Part shown: piece by piece, positions 50,431 to 58,135 of the stretch
Position numbering within the stretch: position 1 is the first letter of the stretch
How the letters are laid out: each line of letters opens with the position of its first letter
Origin: Enterococcus_D entomosocium
GTDB lineage: Bacteria > Bacillota > Bacilli > Lactobacillales > Enterococcaceae
Direction: 5' to 3' (one strand)
Assembly: GCF_030441895.1 (NCBI RefSeq)
Contig: NZ_JARJAS010000001.1
Length of the DNA: 64,000 nt
Notes under the pieces: model-generated
What the model was told of the DNA's origin: nothing
The model's input: only the letters and a program-made list of their open reading frames with translations
Database searches by the model: none
Program-made: the position numbers and the translations under genes

Positions 50431-51792
50431 GTGGAAAGATTAGAAAAGAAAGAGAAATTGTCCTATCTTGCATCGCAATGTCAGAAATACAATTTGATAG
50501 ATATGAATCTTTATTCAGAATATGATGTAAAGCGTGGACTGAGGGATTTAAATGGCACGGGGGTCTTAGCAGGTCTTACGACGATCTCCACCATTTATCC
50601 AGAAAAAATCATTGCTGGCAAGCCAGTTGAAGCTTGTGGCGAGCTGCGTTATCGCGGAATTGACATCAATGAGTTAGTAGCAGGGTTCGTCAATGAGAAA
50701 CGTTTTGGCTTTGAAGAAATTGCATATTTATTACTTTTCGGCGAACTGCCAAACAAAACAGAACTTGCGGCATTTCATTGCCTATTAGCAGAAAAACGTA
50801 CTTTGCCGACCAATTTTGTTCGTGACGTCATTATGAAAGCACCTTCTTCTGATATCATGAATAGTTTATCTCGCAGTATCTTGACACTGGCAAGTTATGA
50901 TCCTCAAGCAGATGACATCAGCATTGAAAATGTATTGGAACAAAGTCTGATGCTGATCAGTGTCTTTCCGCTCTTGGCAATCTACGGCTATCATGCCTAC
51001 AATCATTACAATCAAGGGGAGAGCATGTACATCCACCGCCCGACCGAAGAGTTGAGTACAGCTGAAACGATTTTGACTATGCTGCGTCCAACGAAAGAAT
51101 ATAGCTTCCAAGAAGCCCAAACATTGGATATGGCACTTGTTTTGCATATGGAACATGGCGGCGGGAATAATTCGACCTTTACGACACGAGTCGTTACCTC
51201 CAGTGGGACGGATACCTATTCAACGATTGCTGCAGCGCTAGGTTCTTTGAAAGGACCTAAACACGGTGGCGCCAATATCAAAGTGACGGAAATGATGGGA
51301 GATTTGAAGCGCAACGTTGCTGATATTACCGATGAACAGGCCATCCGCACTTATTTGGAAGCAGTCCTAGATAAAGAAGCATTTGACCGTAAAGGATTGA
51401 TTTATGGCATGGGCCACGCGGTTTACAGCGACAACGACCCCCGTGCGGCGATCTTTAAAAATTATGTAGCCAAACTGGCACAAGAAAAAGGATCAGAAGC
51501 TTGGCAAGAATATCAATTGTATACGATGGTCGAACGCATTGCTCCTCAAGTCATCAATGAAAAGCGCAAAATCTACAAAGGAGTCAGTGCCAATATCGAC
51601 TTTTTCAGCGGGTTTGTTTATAACATGTTGGATCTACCAGAAGAACTGTATACACCAATGTTTGCTATTGCACGGATCGTTGGTTGGTCCGCCCATCGGA
51701 TCGAAGAGCTGGTCAACGCACAAAAAATCATGCGCCCCGCCTATAAAGAAGTGTCAAATGATCGCGAATATATCGATATAGAGTCAAGATAG
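50431..51792 (+). CDS. Citrate synthase (citrate/2-methylcitrate synthase family)
   Basis: Condenses oxaloacetate and acetyl-CoA. The 453-residue protein is the longer Gram-positive/clostridial type with an N-terminal extension of about 40 residues. Catalytic His are in MEHGGGNNST and GMGHAVYS, another conserved His in KGPKHGGAN, and the catalytic Asp in SANIDFFSGF. The start is a GTG after TTGGAGGT. It is divergent from acnA-icd, and together they give a complete route from oxaloacetate to 2-oxoglutarate. Usually called citZ or gltA; the choice is left open. Confidence 0.95.
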   Translation: MERLEKKEKLSYLASQCQKYNLIDMNLYSEYDVKRGLRDLNGTGVLAGLTTISTIYPEKIIAGKPVEACGELRYRGIDINELVAGFVNEKRFGFEEIAYLLLFGELPNKTELAAFHCLLAEKRTLPTNFVRDVIMKAPSSDIMNSLSRSILTLASYDPQADDISIENVLEQSLMLISVFPLLAIYGYHAYNHYNQGESMYIHRPTEELSTAETILTMLRPTKEYSFQEAQTLDMALVLHMEHGGGNNSTFTTRVVTSSGTDTYSTIAAALGSLKGPKHGGANIKVTEMMGDLKRNVADITDEQAIRTYLEAVLDKEAFDRKGLIYGMGHAVYSDNDPRAAIFKNYVAKLAQEKGSEAWQEYQLYTMVERIAPQVINEKRKIYKGVSANIDFFSGFVYNMLDLPEELYTPMFAIARIVGWSAHRIEELVNAQKIMRPAYKEVSNDREYIDIESR

Positions 51793-51795
51793 ATC

Positions 51796-51832
51796 AAAAC
51801 AGCAGGGAGGACGCTCGCTGCTGTTTTTGTTT
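51796..51832 (+). terminator. Terminator of the citrate synthase gene
   Basis: AAAACAGCAG pairs with CTGCTGTTTT around a 12-base loop, followed by TTGTTTTGG. Confidence 0.85.
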
Positions 51833-52024
51833 TGGACATTTGAAAAGATGGTATTGAGCTGTTTTTGCGTATTTTTACTAGAGAGCAAATGAATGGCTTG
51901 GATCATTCATTCGTTAGAAAAATCAAGTATTTCTCCTTTTTCATATAGGAATGCAAAAATTGATTACAAAGTTTCTTGCATTTTTTGTATGATAGAGGGA
52001 GGAATAAAGGAGGAAAGTTCACGA

Positions 52025-53446
52025 ATGAAAATAAAGAAATGGATGGCAATTGCCATTATTACCAGTCAATTTTCAACATTGCTGCCAGTATCAGCGGCTG
52101 CGGCTGTTTTAACGAGCGAGTCTACTGCTGGTCAAAATACAGCTGAGTCAACGGTTCCGGGAGTGAACGGGCCAACAATGGGCTTGGTCCCTGAAGATGC
52201 CGCAACGGTACCAGGAGAAAACGGCGAAGTAGTTCCAGGAGAGTCAACACCTGTTCCTGAACAGCCAACACCAGAACCATTGCCAGAACCGGAACCAACC
52301 CCGACACCAGAACCAACACCAGAAGAACCGGCACCAAATCCTGATCTAGAGCCGAATCCAGAGCCAGAACCAACACCTGAGCCGGCGCCAGAACCAGAAG
52401 AGCCAGCACCAAACCCAGAACCAGAGACAACACCAAATCCAGAGCAAGAATCAACACCAAGCCAGCCTTCGCCTGACATCAAAGAAGTACCGAACGTACC
52501 AGAGTTGACGGTAACGCCGCCGCAAGAAGATGAGCCAGCAAAATTTGAAGTCACGCCAGTCAAAGAAACGTGGGACTTTATTATGGAGATTGGAGAAGAT
52601 GCTCGTAAAGTTGGACAAGAAGAAGATCTTTACGCATCGGTCATGATTGCACAAGCGATTTTAGAGTCTGGTAGCGGAAGAAGTCGTCTGAGCCAGGAGC
52701 CTTTTTATAACCTATTTGGTATTAAGGGACTTTATGAAGGGAATGGGATTTCCTTCCAAACGCAAGAAGACGATGGTTCCGGTAATTTATACACAGTTCA
52801 TGCCACGTTTCGCCAATATGACAGTATCGAATCTTCTTTGAAAGATTATGCGAAATTGTTGAAAGAAGGATTGGACCACAATCCGAATTTTTATAAAGGT
52901 GTTTGGAAATCAGAAACGGAGTCTTATGAAGATGCCACGGAATATCTGACCGGGCGTTATGCATCAGATACACAATACAATGAGAAGCTAAATGCGCTGA
53001 TCGAAGCATATGCTCTGACGAGTTATGACAAAGAGAAACCAGAATTACCGACAGGCAGCGAACAGATGATCTATCCTGTCAGCAATCCAGTTGTCTCTTC
53101 TGTCTTTGGTCCACGAGGCAATGGGTTTCATCGTGGAGTGGACTTCGCCGCCCCGCAAGGAACGCCGATCATGGCTAGTCTTTCAGGAACGGTGATCCGC
53201 TCAGAGTATCATTCTTCATGGGGGAATTATGTTGCTATCGAGCACAAAGATGGGCTGACGACATTGTATGCGCACAATCATCGCAATTTAGTGGAAGTCG
53301 GTCAAACGGTCGAACAAGGCGAAGTGATTGCTTCCATGGGAAGTACGGGGAACAGTACAGGTCCTCACTTGCATTTTGAAGTTAGTCTTTCACCTAGTTT
53401 AGCCCGGCATCAACTGATTGATCCATTAGATGCCTTGTCAAAATAA
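52025..53446 (+). CDS. Secreted two-domain cell-wall hydrolase (glucosaminidase + M23 peptidase)
   Basis: A 473-residue secreted protein. Residues 1-27 are a signal peptide (MKIKKWMAIAIITSQFSTLL then AAAA). Residues about 70-155 are a Pro/Glu/Thr-rich linker of PEP-type repeats. A glucosaminidase (LYZ2/FlgJ-like) domain spans about 183-335, with the probable catalytic Glu in AQAILESGSG. The C-terminal part is an M23/LytM peptidase: HRGVDFAAPQGTP and the zinc motif GPHLHFE. ATG 52025 follows AAGGAGGAAAG; the open frame upstream lacks a site. Likely splits both glycan and peptide in peptidoglycan. Confidence 0.93.
   Translation: MKIKKWMAIAIITSQFSTLLPVSAAAAVLTSESTAGQNTAESTVPGVNGPTMGLVPEDAATVPGENGEVVPGESTPVPEQPTPEPLPEPEPTPTPEPTPEEPAPNPDLEPNPEPEPTPEPAPEPEEPAPNPEPETTPNPEQESTPSQPSPDIKEVPNVPELTVTPPQEDEPAKFEVTPVKETWDFIMEIGEDARKVGQEEDLYASVMIAQAILESGSGRSRLSQEPFYNLFGIKGLYEGNGISFQTQEDDGSGNLYTVHATFRQYDSIESSLKDYAKLLKEGLDHNPNFYKGVWKSETESYEDATEYLTGRYASDTQYNEKLNALIEAYALTSYDKEKPELPTGSEQMIYPVSNPVVSSVFGPRGNGFHRGVDFAAPQGTPIMASLSGTVIRSEYHSSWGNYVAIEHKDGLTTLYAHNHRNLVEVGQTVEQGEVIASMGSTGNSTGPHLHFEVSLSPSLARHQLIDPLDALSK
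52204..52490 (+). repeat. Pro-Glu-rich coding repeat
   Basis: Degenerate CCA-GAA-CCA triplet repeats encode PEPTPEP/EEPAPNP-type units in the linker of the cell-wall hydrolase. Such runs often differ in length between strains and can produce long spurious frames on the opposite strand. Confidence 0.85.
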
Positions 53447-53458
53447 CAAAGAATAAAA

Positions 53459-53487
53459 GAGAGCAGTGTAGCTGCTTTCTTTTTTTT
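53459..53487 (+). terminator. Terminator of the cell-wall hydrolase gene
   Basis: AGCAG-TGTAG-CTGCT with flanking G/T pairs, followed by a run of T residues (TTTCTTTTTTTT). Confidence 0.75.
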
Positions 53488-53591
53488 GTCAAGAAAAACG
53501 AATCATTTCAGGAAAATTATGCTTTGAGATTTTTTTAGCGCATTCATTTTATCTTGCACGATAAATTTATTCCGAAAACAAGTGTTTTTCT

Positions 53592-53620
53592 TTGTAAAAA
53601 AAACAAAAAGAATTTATGCT
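53592..53620 (+). promoter_or_regulatory. Probable promoter of the gls24-like gene
   Basis: TTGTAA (53592-53597) and TATGCT (53615-53620) are 17 bases apart, about 110 bases before the start codon. The spacer is an A-rich tract. Confidence 0.55.
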
Positions 53621-53732
53621 AGAAAGGTAGGGAAAAAAATTCCCAAGAGGAATATCCACTTTAGACAAGGTCGTGTATGCGACTTTGCGATGTCTCTAGT
53701 ATCCTTTCTTATTTAACCAAGGAGTGTGAAAA

Positions 53733-54134
53733 ATGACTGACGATCAGCAAACAACGAATGTGTCTAATGAAGCAGCGCAAGCAAGTCCACTGTCCTTTGA
53801 AGAAAAAGTCATTGAAACAATTGTTGGTGTCGCTTTGCAGTCAATTGATGGCTTGATTAGTGTAAATGGCAGATTTCTTTCAGATATGACCGAAAACCTT
53901 GAAGAACAGTCGCAAGTCGCTTCTGGCATCGATGTGGAAGTTGGCAAAGAAGAGGTTGCAGTTGATTTGGAAGTAATCGTGGCTTACGGCAAAGATATCC
54001 CTAAACTCTTTGCGCAAGTCCAAGAAGTGGTTTTAGAAGAAATCAGTCGCTTGACTTCTTTAAAAGTTAAAGAGATCAATATTCGAATCGCCGATATCGT
54101 CAAACAGGAAACGATCGATCAAATCGAAGGTTGA
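53733..54134 (+). CDS. Gls24/Asp23-family envelope stress protein
   Basis: A 133-residue member of the Asp23/Gls24 family (SFEEKVIETIVGVALQSIDGLISVNGRFLSDM, DVEVGKEEVAVDLEVIVAYG). In E. faecalis, Gls24 proteins are induced by general stress and starvation and belong to clusters with AmaP-like membrane anchors. Here it stands alone between the hydrolase gene and spx, without a recognisable anchor gene. AAGGAGTGTG precedes the ATG. It is the second member of this family in the window, after the gene at 18585. Confidence 0.92.
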   Translation: MTDDQQTTNVSNEAAQASPLSFEEKVIETIVGVALQSIDGLISVNGRFLSDMTENLEEQSQVASGIDVEVGKEEVAVDLEVIVAYGKDIPKLFAQVQEVVLEEISRLTSLKVKEINIRIADIVKQETIDQIEG

Positions 54135-54184
54135 GCACCACACAAAAAATCGAAGTACATCAAAGAGAAAGGAAGAATAAACAA

Positions 54185-54634
54185 ATGATATCACTATATA
54201 CAACACCCAGCTGTACGTCATGTCGTAAAGCCCGTGCATGGTTGACCGAAAATGAACTGCCATTTAAAGAGAGAAACATTTTTAGCGATCCATTAAATAG
54301 TGATGAACTAATGGAGATTCTTTCTTTAACAAAAAATGGAACGGAAGACATTATATCTACTCGTTCGAAAGTGTACCAAAAGTTAGACATCGATTTAGAA
54401 GAGTTGAAGCTAGAAGAGCTGCTTTCATTGATCGAACAATACCCGAACTTATTGAAACGGCCAATTATCTTAGATGAGAACAAGCTCCAAGTGGGGTACA
54501 ATGAAGAAGACATTCGTAAATTCGTGCCACGAAACTTACGAAAGATCATTTTCAAACGACGCCAAACAGAGCTGCTCATGTTTAATTATCGCCAAAAGCA
54601 AGAAGAAGGCGAATCTGTTGCGAACTTTATCTAA
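54185..54634 (+). CDS. spx: Spx/ArsC-family transcriptional regulator with a C-terminal extension
   Basis: Spx binds the RNA polymerase alpha C-terminal domain and redirects transcription during thiol-oxidative stress. The product has the redox switch CTSC (Cys10, Cys13), Gly52 (NG) and Arg92 (KRPII), all at their B. subtilis positions, and LQVGYNEEDIRKFVPR. At 149 residues it is about 18 longer than the usual 131, ending NYRQKQEEGESVANFI. ATG 54185 follows AAAGGAAG; the earlier in-frame start at 54131 overlaps the previous gene. Some enterococci carry several Spx-like proteins, so orthology is probable but not certain. Confidence 0.88.
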   Translation: MISLYTTPSCTSCRKARAWLTENELPFKERNIFSDPLNSDELMEILSLTKNGTEDIISTRSKVYQKLDIDLEELKLEELLSLIEQYPNLLKRPIILDENKLQVGYNEEDIRKFVPRNLRKIIFKRRQTELLMFNYRQKQEEGESVANFI

Positions 54635-54644
54635 TAATAGGAAC

Positions 54645-54689
54645 AAAACCGGCAAATGAATACAGCGATGTATCATTGTCGGTTTTTTT
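54645..54689 (+). terminator. Terminator of spx
   Basis: AACCG-g-CAA-a-TGA pairs with TCA-TTG-t-CGGTT, an interrupted 11-bp stem, followed by seven T residues. Confidence 0.75.
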
Positions 54690-54741
54690 GGTATTTTTTC
54701 AAGGGTCTTCTTAAGAGGATCAGTAAATCTGTTGATTCCAC

Positions 54742-54772
54742 AAAAAAACACGATTCCAAAAAGGAATCGTGT
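54742..54772 (-). terminator. Terminator of rpsD
   Basis: On the minus strand ACACGATTCC-TTTTT-GGAATCGTGT is a perfect 10-bp stem followed by seven T residues. Confidence 0.95.
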
Positions 54773-54783
54773 CGGTTGAAATC

Positions 54784-55395
54784 TTAAAGTTTTTGGTTGT
54801 AGAATTCAACGACTAGTGCTTCGTCAACTTCTGCAGACAATTCATCACGCTCAGGTAAACGAGTTAATGAACCTTCTAATTTTTCGCTATCAAAGCTTAC
54901 AAATGACGCGCGGCCAGCTGTTGCTTCAACTGCTTCTTTGATTGTTGAGATGTTTTGTGATTTTTCACGAACGCTGATGACTTGTCCAACTTCAACGTGG
55001 TATGAAGGGATATCAACGCGTTTGCCATCAACTAAAACGTGACCGTGGTTTACTAATTGACGTGCTTGACGACGAGTAGTTGCTAAACCTAGACGGTAAA
55101 CAACGTTATCTAAACGTTGTTCTAGCAAGATCATGAAGTTAACACCGTGTTTACCTTCTTTGATTTTGCTTGCTTTGATAAACAATGTACGGAATTGACG
55201 TTCGTTCATGCCATACATATGACGCAATTTTTGTTTTTCAGTTAATTGCATGCCGTATTCTGATTTTTTGCCACGGCTGTTTGGTCCGTGTTGTCCTGGA
55301 GCGTAAGGGCGACGTGCCAATTCTTTTCCAGTTTCTGATAAAGAAATTCCTAAACGACGAGAAATTTTCCATGATGGTCCTGTATAACGAGACAT
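54784..55395 (-). CDS. rpsD: 30S ribosomal protein S4
   Basis: S4 nucleates 30S assembly and, in several bacteria, represses its own mRNA. The 203-residue protein has MSRYTGPSWKISRRLGISLSETGKELARR, the S4 RNA-binding domain (LEQRLDNVVYRLGLATTRRQARQLVNHGHVLVDGKRV) and length normal for Firmicutes. The ATG on the minus strand follows TTGGAGGAA. It is monocistronic with a perfect terminator and a leader of about 170 bases that fits an autogenous control element. Confidence 0.97.
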   Translation of the reverse strand: MSRYTGPSWKISRRLGISLSETGKELARRPYAPGQHGPNSRGKKSEYGMQLTEKQKLRHMYGMNERQFRTLFIKASKIKEGKHGVNFMILLEQRLDNVVYRLGLATTRRQARQLVNHGHVLVDGKRVDIPSYHVEVGQVISVREKSQNISTIKEAVEATAGRASFVSFDSEKLEGSLTRLPERDELSAEVDEALVVEFYNQKL

Positions 55396-55565
55396 AATTT
55401 AGTTCCTCCAATAAAATAGTTTGGAGTAAAATAATCCGTTGAAAAACTCACATTCGTGCAGTTCGTTCTTCAATCTTCACCTTTGCAGCCGCGGTTACGC
55501 AATTGCACCCGAGGGGCAACGAACTGGTGACGAGCTGTTATTTTCCTGCTGCATTATTTTACACA
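55396..55565 (-). promoter_or_regulatory. Long structured leader of rpsD (probable S4 autoregulatory leader)
   Basis: Between the promoter and the start codon lie about 170 transcribed bases on the minus strand, GC-richer in the middle than the flanks. Complementary segments include CAGTTCGTTGC with GAACGAACTG and the run TAAAATAAT near the 5' end with ATTATTTTA near the 3' end. Firmicutes rpsD mRNAs are known to carry a leader bound by S4; length and position fit. Confidence 0.6.
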
Positions 55566-55571
55566 AGGAAT

Positions 55572-55601
55572 AGTATACGACAAACTAGGGGCAAAAGTCA
55601 A
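55572..55601 (-). promoter_or_regulatory. Promoter of rpsD
   Basis: On the minus strand TTGACT (55596-55601) and TATACT (55572-55577) are spaced 18 bases, a good sigma-A match. Confidence 0.75.
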
Positions 55602-55676
55602 GATGGAGCTGGCTTTGGATTTGATGAAAACAAATCTTGAAATTTTTCATTAATTACTTATATTTTCAAATATCTC

Positions 55677-55705
55677 TTTACAAAACAGCTTTTCGTCATT
55701 AGAAT
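55677..55705 (+). promoter_or_regulatory. Promoter of the formate/nitrite channel gene
   Basis: TTTACA (55677-55682) and TAGAAT (55700-55705) are spaced 17 bases, 59 bases before the start codon. A second weaker pair, TTGAAA and TATATT, lies about 40 bases further upstream. Together with the rpsD leader this accounts for the 55396-55763 gap; no small gene was seen there. Confidence 0.7.
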
Positions 55706-55763
55706 ATGAAAGTATTGTGCAAATGATAACGAAGTGAAATTATTCATAAAAGGAGTAGAAAAA

Positions 55764-56561
55764 ATGAATCCAGTATCCCCATTATTTGAGAAGATCGATT
55801 CTTCCATAGAAAAGAAAATCGATCTGATCAAGAGTAGTTATTTGCGTTACGCTGTACGTGCGATGATGGCTTGTTTATTCTTGACCCTCGGAACAGCTAT
55901 TGCTTTTGCGATCGCTATGAAAGGTGAATCGATGGTTCACGGGTTAGGGAAAATTCTATATGCATTTATGTTTAGCTGGTCTTTAGTCATGATTCTTTAT
56001 ATGAACGCAGAATTAGGAACATCAAATATGTTGTATATGACTGTTGGGGTTTACCGTAAACGTCTAAGTATTCCTTTGGCATTGAAAATTTTGCTTACGT
56101 GTGTCTTGTTCAACTTGATCGGCGGGGTGATTTTCGGCTCAATCGTTGCACTGACAGGTCCTTTTCAAGGGCTGACCGCAGACAACTTTATGCTGACCTC
56201 GATCACTGCGAAATTAGAAAAATCGACCATCCAAATTTTAGTAGAAGCGATGTTCGCCAATATCGTTGTAAACACAGCTGTGCTAGTAAGCATGCGGATG
56301 AAAGACGATGCCGGAAAAGTTGCAGCAATTATTTTCATCATCTTCATCTTTGCTTTCTTAGGATTCGAACACGTTATTGCTAACTTCCCAGCGTTTACCT
56401 TAGCTTTCTGGGCTTCAGGCGGACACTTGGCAGGTATGACTGTCGGCAGTGTGATCCATAATTTAGTTTTTGCCTTTATCGGTAACTATATCGGCGGTGG
56501 CTTGGTCATGGGGCTGGGCTATGCATGGTTGAACAACTCAAAATCAACCTATGTCGACTAA
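55764..56561 (+). CDS. Formate/nitrite transporter (FNT) family channel
   Basis: A 265-residue membrane protein of the FNT family, pentameric channels for formate, nitrite, lactate or hydrosulfide. About six spans are visible; the family motifs include the ELGTSNMLYMTVG broken helix after TM2 and the central gating His replaced or placed in LGFEHVIANFPAF. Formate export fits a fermentative organism with pyruvate formate-lyase, but no such gene is nearby to confirm it. ATG 55764 follows AAAAGGAGTAG. Confidence 0.9.
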   Translation: MNPVSPLFEKIDSSIEKKIDLIKSSYLRYAVRAMMACLFLTLGTAIAFAIAMKGESMVHGLGKILYAFMFSWSLVMILYMNAELGTSNMLYMTVGVYRKRLSIPLALKILLTCVLFNLIGGVIFGSIVALTGPFQGLTADNFMLTSITAKLEKSTIQILVEAMFANIVVNTAVLVSMRMKDDAGKVAAIIFIIFIFAFLGFEHVIANFPAFTLAFWASGGHLAGMTVGSVIHNLVFAFIGNYIGGGLVMGLGYAWLNNSKSTYVD

Positions 56562-56573
56562 TTAAAACCTACC

Positions 56574-56601
56574 AAAAGAAGCAGCGATGCTTCTTTTTTT
56601 T
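56574..56601 (+). terminator. Terminator of the FNT gene
   Basis: AAAAGAAGC-AGCGAT-GCTTCTTTT, a 9-bp stem followed by a long T-run. Confidence 0.9.
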
Positions 56602-56780
56602 TCTTTTCTCTAACATTTCTCCAGGAAGAAGCCATCATCCCTTAACGGAGCGTTGAAATCAGCGCCTATTTATGTTAAGAATAAGTATGTACGGTTTTTC
56701 TTGCTGTTTTTTGTAAAAATGACCGCAACCAAGACCAAAATCTTAGTTACTTCTTAATAGAAAGCGAGCCTTAACCTTTT

Positions 56781-57557
56781 ATGAATCGGAAATTCTTTGC
56801 CTTTGATATTGATGGAACCTTGCTTGACTCGAACAAACAGCCACTAGACAGTACGCTAAAAGCCCTTGATCTTTTACGAGATGCTGGCCATTTCGTGACC
56901 GTTGCCACTGGACGCAGTCGTTTCCACGCTCAAGATATTATTCGTTCGTTGTCCTTTGATAATTACATTTTATGTAATGGCGCAGCTGCTTTTCTTTCGC
57001 ATCAGCAGGTGTATAAAAACTTACTCGATGAAACGCAATTGGCTGCTTTCGTGGCAGAAGCCCAAGAGCTTGGGATCGACACGGCATTTGTCGGGATGGA
57101 TACAGCGAAACGAGCGTCTTCTTTGGATATTGCTAAAATGGAAGCAGCGATGCATTCTTTTGGTGCCCAACTTCCTGAGTTGGACATGGATTTTCCCGAA
57201 GAAAAAGAAGTCTATCAAGCATTGGCTTTTTACGGAAAAGAGTATGAGCATTTCTTTGACGAGAAATACAGCAAACTGCGTTTTGTGCGTTGGCATGAAA
57301 ACAGTGTGGATGTCGTTCCAAAAGAAGGCTCCAAAGCAGCAACGATCCTGTGCGTCGCGGAACAATTAGGGATAGCGCAAGAAGATGTGATCTGTTTTGG
57401 TGATGGCCAAAATGATCGTGAAATGCTGACTGCCGCAGGTGTCGGTGTGGCAATGGGCAATGCGGTCCCTGAGATCCAACAAGTCGCAGATATGGTGACC
57501 GCTAGCAATGATGAAGATGGCATCTGGTTAGCCTTGAAAGAATTACAACTGATTTAA
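56781..57557 (+). CDS. Cof-type HAD hydrolase
   Basis: A 258-residue HAD IIB phosphatase with DIDGTLLDS (motif I), TVATGRSRF (motif II), the catalytic Lys in KEGSKAATI and CFGDGQNDREML (motif IV). Substrate unknown. The start ATG is poorly supported by a ribosome-binding site (only a distant AGAAAGCGAG), but no better start is present and the HAD motif begins eight residues in. It is a distant paralogue of the gene at 34716. Confidence 0.88.
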   Translation: MNRKFFAFDIDGTLLDSNKQPLDSTLKALDLLRDAGHFVTVATGRSRFHAQDIIRSLSFDNYILCNGAAAFLSHQQVYKNLLDETQLAAFVAEAQELGIDTAFVGMDTAKRASSLDIAKMEAAMHSFGAQLPELDMDFPEEKEVYQALAFYGKEYEHFFDEKYSKLRFVRWHENSVDVVPKEGSKAATILCVAEQLGIAQEDVICFGDGQNDREMLTAAGVGVAMGNAVPEIQQVADMVTASNDEDGIWLALKELQLI

Positions 57558-57572
57558 AAAGGAATCCTTTAG

Positions 57573-57614
57573 ACATAGCACAGTCGGTTTACGGCATCTG
57601 TGCTATGTTTTTTT
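57573..57614 (+). terminator. Terminator of the HAD gene
   Basis: ACATAGCACAG pairs perfectly with CTGTGCTATGT around a 14-base loop, followed by seven T residues. Confidence 0.9.
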
Positions 57615-57675
57615 GTTTTTTCTCGGTCGCAAAGAAAATAAATTGGTACAATAGAAAAAAGGGGGAATGCAGCAA

Positions 57676-58098
57676 ATGAAAATCGCATTGATTGCTCATG
57701 ATCGAAAAAAAGATGTAATGGTAAAATTAGTGACTGCCTATCGAGAAATTTTAGCGCAGCATGAACTTTTCGCAACAGGAACTACGGGGAAGAGGATCGA
57801 AGAAGCAACCCAGTTGCCTGTCCACCGCTACAAATCAGGGCCGCTGGGAGGAGATCAGCAAATTGGCGCCATGATTTCGCAAGATGACTTGGACATGGTG
57901 ATCTTTTTGCGCGATCCTTTAGCCGCACAACCCCATGAACCAGATGTAACGGCATTGATTCGCTTGTCAGACGTGTACGAGATTCCTTTAGCTACCAATA
58001 TGGGAACGGCAGAAATCTTGTTGCGGGGGTTAGCAGCTGGCTTTGCTGATTTTCGACAAGTGATCCACGAAACGGACAATCGTCCCTTGTCGTTATAA
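57676..58098 (+). CDS. mgsA: Methylglyoxal synthase
   Basis: Converts dihydroxyacetone phosphate to methylglyoxal, a bypass used under phosphate limitation or sugar-phosphate stress. The 140-residue product shows KIALIAHDRKKDVMV, the phosphate-binding TGTTGKRI, the catalytic segment SGPLGGDQQIGAMI and the FLRDPLAAQPHEPDV motif. The second ATG (57676) is chosen because GGGGGAA ends one or two bases before the first ATG at 57667 but has good spacing to the second. Confidence 0.95.
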   Translation: MKIALIAHDRKKDVMVKLVTAYREILAQHELFATGTTGKRIEEATQLPVHRYKSGPLGGDQQIGAMISQDDLDMVIFLRDPLAAQPHEPDVTALIRLSDVYEIPLATNMGTAEILLRGLAAGFADFRQVIHETDNRPLSL

Positions 58099-58135
58099 AG
58101 ATAGTAGAAGAATTGAAGAAAAAGGACGTGCAGAA

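Noticed and set aside
52122..52563. Two minus-strand frames over the Pro-Glu repeat
   Set aside because: They are low-complexity by-products of the CCA/GAA repeat on the coding strand.
53510..53528. CodY-like sequence before the gls24-like gene
   Set aside because: It needs an inserted base to align with the consensus, so the dyad geometry is wrong.
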